The notes under the pieces were generated by a model, which did not search any database, was not told where the DNA came from, and worked only from the letters and a program-made list of their open reading frames with translations. From the NCBI RefSeq assembly GCF_963576615.1, contig NC_088710.1:74905019-74969018 (forward strand): DNA of 64,000 nucleotides. The letters run 5' to 3'. The translations under genes and the position numbers were made by a program. Positions 61,201 to 64,000 of this stretch are shown piece by piece (the first letter of the stretch is position 1; each line of letters starts with the position of its first letter). This DNA is from Watersipora subatra (lineage: Eukaryota > Bryozoa > Gymnolaemata > Cheilostomatida > Watersiporidae).

Positions 61201-63188
61201 GCACAAATACAGTCAAACCTTGATATCACCAACACAAATACAGTCAAACCTTGATATCATCAGCACAAATACAGTCAAACCTTGATATCACCAACACAAA
61301 TACTTTCAAACCTTGATATCACCAACACAAATACAGTCAAACCTTGATATCACCAACACAAATACAGTCAAACCTTGATATCATCAGCACAAATACAGTC
61401 AAACCTTGATATCACCAACACAAATACAGTCAAACCTTGATATCATCAGCACAAATACAGTCAAACCTTGATATCATCAGCACAAATACAGTCAAACCTT
61501 GATATCATCAGCACAAATACAGTCAAACCTTGATATCACCAACACAAATTCTTTCAAACCTTGATATCATCAGCACAAATACAGTCAAACCTTGATATCA
61601 TCAACACAAATGCAGCCAAACCTAAATATTGCCAACACAAATGCAGGCAAATGTCAATGTCATCAACAAAAATACAGTTAAACCTGTATGTACCAAACTA
61701 ATTTATTCTGATGTTTGCTTTGTAGGAGGGAGCAAAACTTTTTATAGTTTAATTCATTTGAGAACCACAAAATGACGACAAATGTAAGTCACCACTTACA
61801 GCTTTAAAAATGCATTTTTTTAAATTATGCAAAAGACAAGATGTAAAAACCCAAAGTATATTCAACAGACTTAATGAAGTAATAACCAGTAAGAAGAGGT
61901 TTGTATTGTTAGTTTACTCTGGAGATAAATAAACTCAAGTGTAGGTTCGGTAATCTGTAGGTTCAGTCGTAAAGTAATAGAAATAAATACCTCGAGTAAA
62001 TTACTCCTAATTGCAATAGTGTTTAAATTTTCTTATATTACATTTTAAATTAGTTTTGTTTCAATTTTAACCTCTATTTCTTTAAGAATTTAGTTTTGTA
62101 AAAGTATTCCGGCGTTGTATGTTGAAAATTATTTCATATGGGGTACGTTTAAAGCATCAAGAAGGAAACATGGGCATATGCGACAAGCATGCCAGATGAT
62201 CCCTGACAAAGAATTGCGCTCTAAACACCAGCCTGTGTAGCGACTACATTAACTTTTCCACAATAAAACTCTTTGCTTGTTCTCATGGAAGAGTTTTTAG
62301 CAAATGAATTTCGGCTGACATACACTCTGTATTTTTGCTGTAAAAGCAAGGTTTTGTCTTAGAGCTTTAATCTAAAATTGTTTGAAATCAGCAGAAAATT
62401 TTGCACAAGAACAAATGCATTCGAAGTGTAGAAGCCAAGTTTACTATTCGAAGTGTAGAAGCCATGTTTACAATTCGAAGTGTAGAAGCCATGTTTACTA
62501 TTCGAAGTGTAGAAGCCATGTTTACTATTCGAAGTGTAGAAGCCATGTTTACTATTCGAAGTGTAGAAGCCATGTTTACTATTCGAAGCGTAGAAGCCAT
62601 GTTTACTATTCGAAGCGTAGAAGCCATGTTTACTATTCGAAGTGTAGAAGCCATGTTTACTATTCGAAGTGTAGAAGCCATGTTTACTATTCGAAGTGTA
62701 GAAGCCATGTTTACTATTCGAAGTGTAGAAGCCATGTTTACTATTCGAAGTGTAGAAGCCATGTTTACTATTCGAAGTGTAGAAGCCATGTTTACTATTT
62801 TTTTACAGTTTAGTAAAACTGGCCTCCAAAGAACAATGCTATCGTTGTCGCTATTTGACATGCCATTAGCTAGGCAAGCTATGATTGGCCACCAAGATAC
62901 ATTCAGACCCTCAAATGTGAGTTATATTTCATGCATTTGTATGCTAACTCTTTACGTAGGTACCCCATGTCTCAATGACATAATGGACGCAAGACAGAAG
63001 AGAGGGTAGTAATGATGGCAATGTAATATGTACATCTACAAATATTTGTCATGCATACCTATAGTGTTGGTAGTGAAAACATAGTAGAGAATCCTGTAGC
63101 TTGTGAACTCCAATTGAGAACCAGGCACACCTTCCGAATAGAGGGCCTTCAGCTGGGTCTGACATTGATTAAACTCACAGTGGTCTTG
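49290..63188 (-). CDS. LENG8: LENG8 (SAC3/GANP-domain protein), last three coding exons; 5' part off window
   Basis: Exons in transcript order: 63059-63188, 51979-52186 and 49290-49464 (stop TAG at 49290-49292). Junction phases fit exactly: exon 1 ends '..TNTI' plus g, exon 2 begins ac (Asp) and ends gt, and exon 3 begins a (Val). The protein reads [71 protein letters not shown] and [19 protein letters not shown]. These match, as I recall it, the human LENG8 C terminus ([54 protein letters not shown]). SAC3-domain proteins act in nuclear mRNA processing and export. About 166 residues are seen. The intron between the first two visible exons is 10.9 kb and packed with repeats. Confidence 0.9.
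49755..51795. repeat. 43-44 bp minisatellite, about 47 copies, 2 kb, LENG8 last intron
   Basis: The unit is aggaactaaactcatattaa plus tactatctaatacagtatactgtc. Variants alternate (agtaaactgtc, agtataatgtc, agtatactgtc; catatt, catgtt, cacatt; some copies lack 'actat'), and the same runs of variants recur, which shows block duplications. It ends about 180 bp from exon 51979-52186. Confidence 0.96.
53914..54255. mobile_element. Fold-back (long inverted repeat) element, about 340 bp
   Basis: The left arm contains gtgataagaaaaaggaaaaa and ataaaccaagaatactacag; the right arm has their inverses (ctgtagtattcttggtttat, ttttttcttatcac). The outer arms (tgcgttctcctc versus the inverse of gaggaacacgca) also pair imperfectly. 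There is no coding content. Structure suggests a fold-back MITE, but I cannot define a clear target-site duplication. Confidence 0.75.
56385..56520. mobile_element. Fragment related to the interior of the 12503-13457 element
   Basis: gcgatcaatttttg..gatcgcctaaaacaacaaac..caactgatagaaaaa parallels 13138-13270 (gcaacgatcaagttttg..caaacaacaaaccaatctc..gatagaaaaa). The match is diverged and was spotted by eye. Confidence 0.5.
56775..56845. repeat. 18 bp tandem repeat (ctatcggctaactgccag), four copies
   Basis: ctatcggctaactgccag and ctattggctaactgccag copies within the LENG8 intron. Confidence 0.85.
58138..59677. mobile_element. Inverted-repeat DNA transposon with TACCCTAGGACACTTA ends
   Basis: The left end TACCCTAGGACACTTA is matched exactly by the inverted right end. 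Both subterminal regions are strewn with TTCGC/GCGAA motifs, a different base pattern from the surroundings. The flanking TA may be the target duplication. No transposase is visible. A diverged fragment of another family (58955-59395) lies inside. Confidence 0.7.
58955..59395. mobile_element. Diverged copy of the interior of the 12503-13457 element
   Basis: tatcactttattcgaagcca...cgtcattattatcttcatca...ggcaaaatattcttgttaac parallels 12666-12780 (aatcactttattccaagcca...cgtcgttattacctccatcg...ggcaaaatatttttgtcaac), and the similarity continues to about 13290. Confidence 0.7.
59795..60310. repeat. 27 bp tandem repeat (ggatatacagtacatggtaa gagaaaa), 19 copies, LENG8 intron
   Basis: Highly regular units; the first few carry 'gagacaa' instead of 'gagaaaa'. 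Its length of 27 bp is divisible by three, giving four long false ORFs on both strands. Each copy holds atggtaagag, a splice-donor match on the plus strand, antisense to LENG8. Confidence 0.97.
60325..60475 (+). mobile_element. tRNA-derived SINE, related to 40846-41000
   Basis: A-box-like tggcctggtggttacgc and B-box gagttcaaatcc lie about 50 bp apart, followed by a tail ending gacagacaaactttgagata, shared with the copy at 40846-41000. Confidence 0.6.
60712..61680. repeat. 31 bp satellite (aaatacagtcaaaccttgat atcatcagcac), about 31 copies, LENG8 intron
   Basis: Two main unit types, ending atcatcagcac (A) and atcaccaacac (B), with a rarer unit having tactttcaaacc. The rare unit recurs at 60991 and 61301 in the same A/B context, a 310 bp (10-unit) period. 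The last units (after 61600) are diverged. Confidence 0.96.
61681..62424. other. LENG8 intron sequence, nothing recognised
   Basis: AT-rich with no coding segment or repeat recognised. Confidence 0.5.
62425..62795. repeat. 27 bp tandem repeat (gaagtgtagaagccatgttt actattc), 14 copies, LENG8 intron
   Basis: Near-identical units; two central copies have gaagcg. Its length of 27 bp is divisible by three and gives false ORFs on both strands. Confidence 0.97.
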
Positions 63189-64000
63189 CTGCAAGTAAGA
63201 AGGCAGTCGATTCTAAGCAAGACAAACAGCCAGCTAGCACCCTGTTACATGCATATCTCTATTTCCTGAGTCCATAGTCCTCATTTAAAACCTACTCGTG
63301 GCCATCAATCAGGCCACACGAATTTGATGATACTCCTTCCTTTTGCACCGAGAATCACGCATCTGATAGTAAAATTGACCCGATAGTAATCGGCTGTGTG
63401 TACTATTGCGTTTAGGCCAAAGAATGGTCTGCCACAAACAAAGGTGGCAGTATTATTCAAACGCATCGCATGTTCATACTAGCGACTAAGTGCAAGCTTT
63501 AGCCCCTAAAGTCACCCAACAATAGGCTAGTACTTATCTATAGCTATTGCAACCAGTAAAGAGTGCAATACAAATAGGAAAGCACTAGCGCTGCCACTAG
63601 CGCTGCCTATGACAACTCCGATTATCAGCAAATGTATATTCATTCTTCATAAAATTGAGAATTCTGAAGCATTGCACTACAACAAATTGTTTCTATCTGA
63701 AAATTAATTTTATAGTCAAGTAACTTTAAGTATTAAATTGATTTGTTTTCAATTTACTCAAACCATTGTTGATGTAAGTGTTCATACCAGAAAAAACGAT
63801 ATTCTAACAAAGTACCTGGACAGTACAAATGAAGGTTTGTGTGAAATACATCCACAGGGCTAACTACTGAAAGTAAAATACAAGCTACGATGTACGTGTG
63901 CAAAAGTAAGAAAAGTAGCGAGTCCGTTTGGGATCCCTTGTTAGGTCTTAAATACTCTTGACTATTATTCTACAAGTGATACCCATCCTAAATTATCTTA
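63189..64000. other. LENG8 intron, upstream exon not found in window
   Basis: The preceding conserved segment of the family ('..VYETHARIALEK') is not seen before the right edge, so the next exon lies beyond 64000. Confidence 0.5.

Noticed and set aside
62809-62916. Open segment between a strong acceptor (ttttttacag) and donor (aat|gtgagt) on the plus strand
   Set aside because: It looks exon-like, but the phase does not join the next open segment at 63070, and that next segment is really the LENG8 exon read on the wrong strand.
62382-63009. ORFs with repeated 'RSVEAMFTI' or 'SKCRSHVYY' motifs
   Set aside because: Artefact of the 27 bp repeat.
63051-63269. Plus-strand ORF of 72 codons
   Set aside because: It is the antisense shadow of the LENG8 exon 63059-63188 on the minus strand.
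1-64000. CRISPR-like direct repeat arrays
   Set aside because: The arrays are head-to-tail tandem repeats without unique spacers, and the genome is a eukaryote.

Overview
This is a 64 kb, AT-rich piece of an animal nuclear genome. The genes are split by GT-AG introns, the proteins belong to conserved metazoan families, and almost all the non-coding space is tandem repeats and old transposons. One gene encodes a secreted precursor with two amidated 'MRM-GKR' peptides that resemble spiralian myomodulins, so I infer a lophotrochozoan (mollusc, annelid, bryozoan or relative). The species cannot be fixed from sequence alone.

Five genes are well supported; I assembled their exons by hand from reading frame, splice sites and recalled family sequences. 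(1) CDC27/APC3, minus strand, 1-8678: first eight coding exons, with the 3' part off the left edge. (2) An ER-anchored cap'n'collar bZIP factor (NFE2L1/NRF1-like), plus strand, 18774-27698: eight exons, 613 residues. (3) CPSF4/CPSF30, plus strand, 28864-43568: eight exons, 291 residues, five CCCH fingers and two zinc knuckles. (4) A neuropeptide precursor, plus strand, 47151-47884: two exons, 210 residues. (5) LENG8 (SAC3/GANP domain), minus strand, 49290-63188: the last three exons, with the 5' part off the right edge. A possible sixth small gene lies at 15034-15772 (minus, weak). The genes look unrelated in function (cell cycle, proteasome stress response, mRNA 3' processing, signalling, mRNA export).

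Mobile DNA is varied. There is a decayed Ty3/Gypsy pol with a possible LTR (10021-11438) and a 2.9 kb pogo-like transposon with one nonsense codon, inserted at TA inside a minisatellite (30225-33150). A 5'-truncated LINE with a C-terminal restriction-like endonuclease lies at 38095-39441, next to a 5'-truncated Penelope-like element with a GIY-YIG endonuclease (39897-40832). There are several TA- and TTAA-flanked terminal-inverted-repeat elements, fold-back elements and tRNA-derived SINE-like sequences.

Tandem repeats are the most striking feature: more than twenty arrays (units of 11-90 bp), mostly in introns and often ending within a few tens of bases of an exon. Several have unit lengths divisible by three and create long false ORFs on both strands. 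At least two show higher-order structure (a 780 bp block duplicated in the 15 bp array; a 310 bp period in the 31 bp array).
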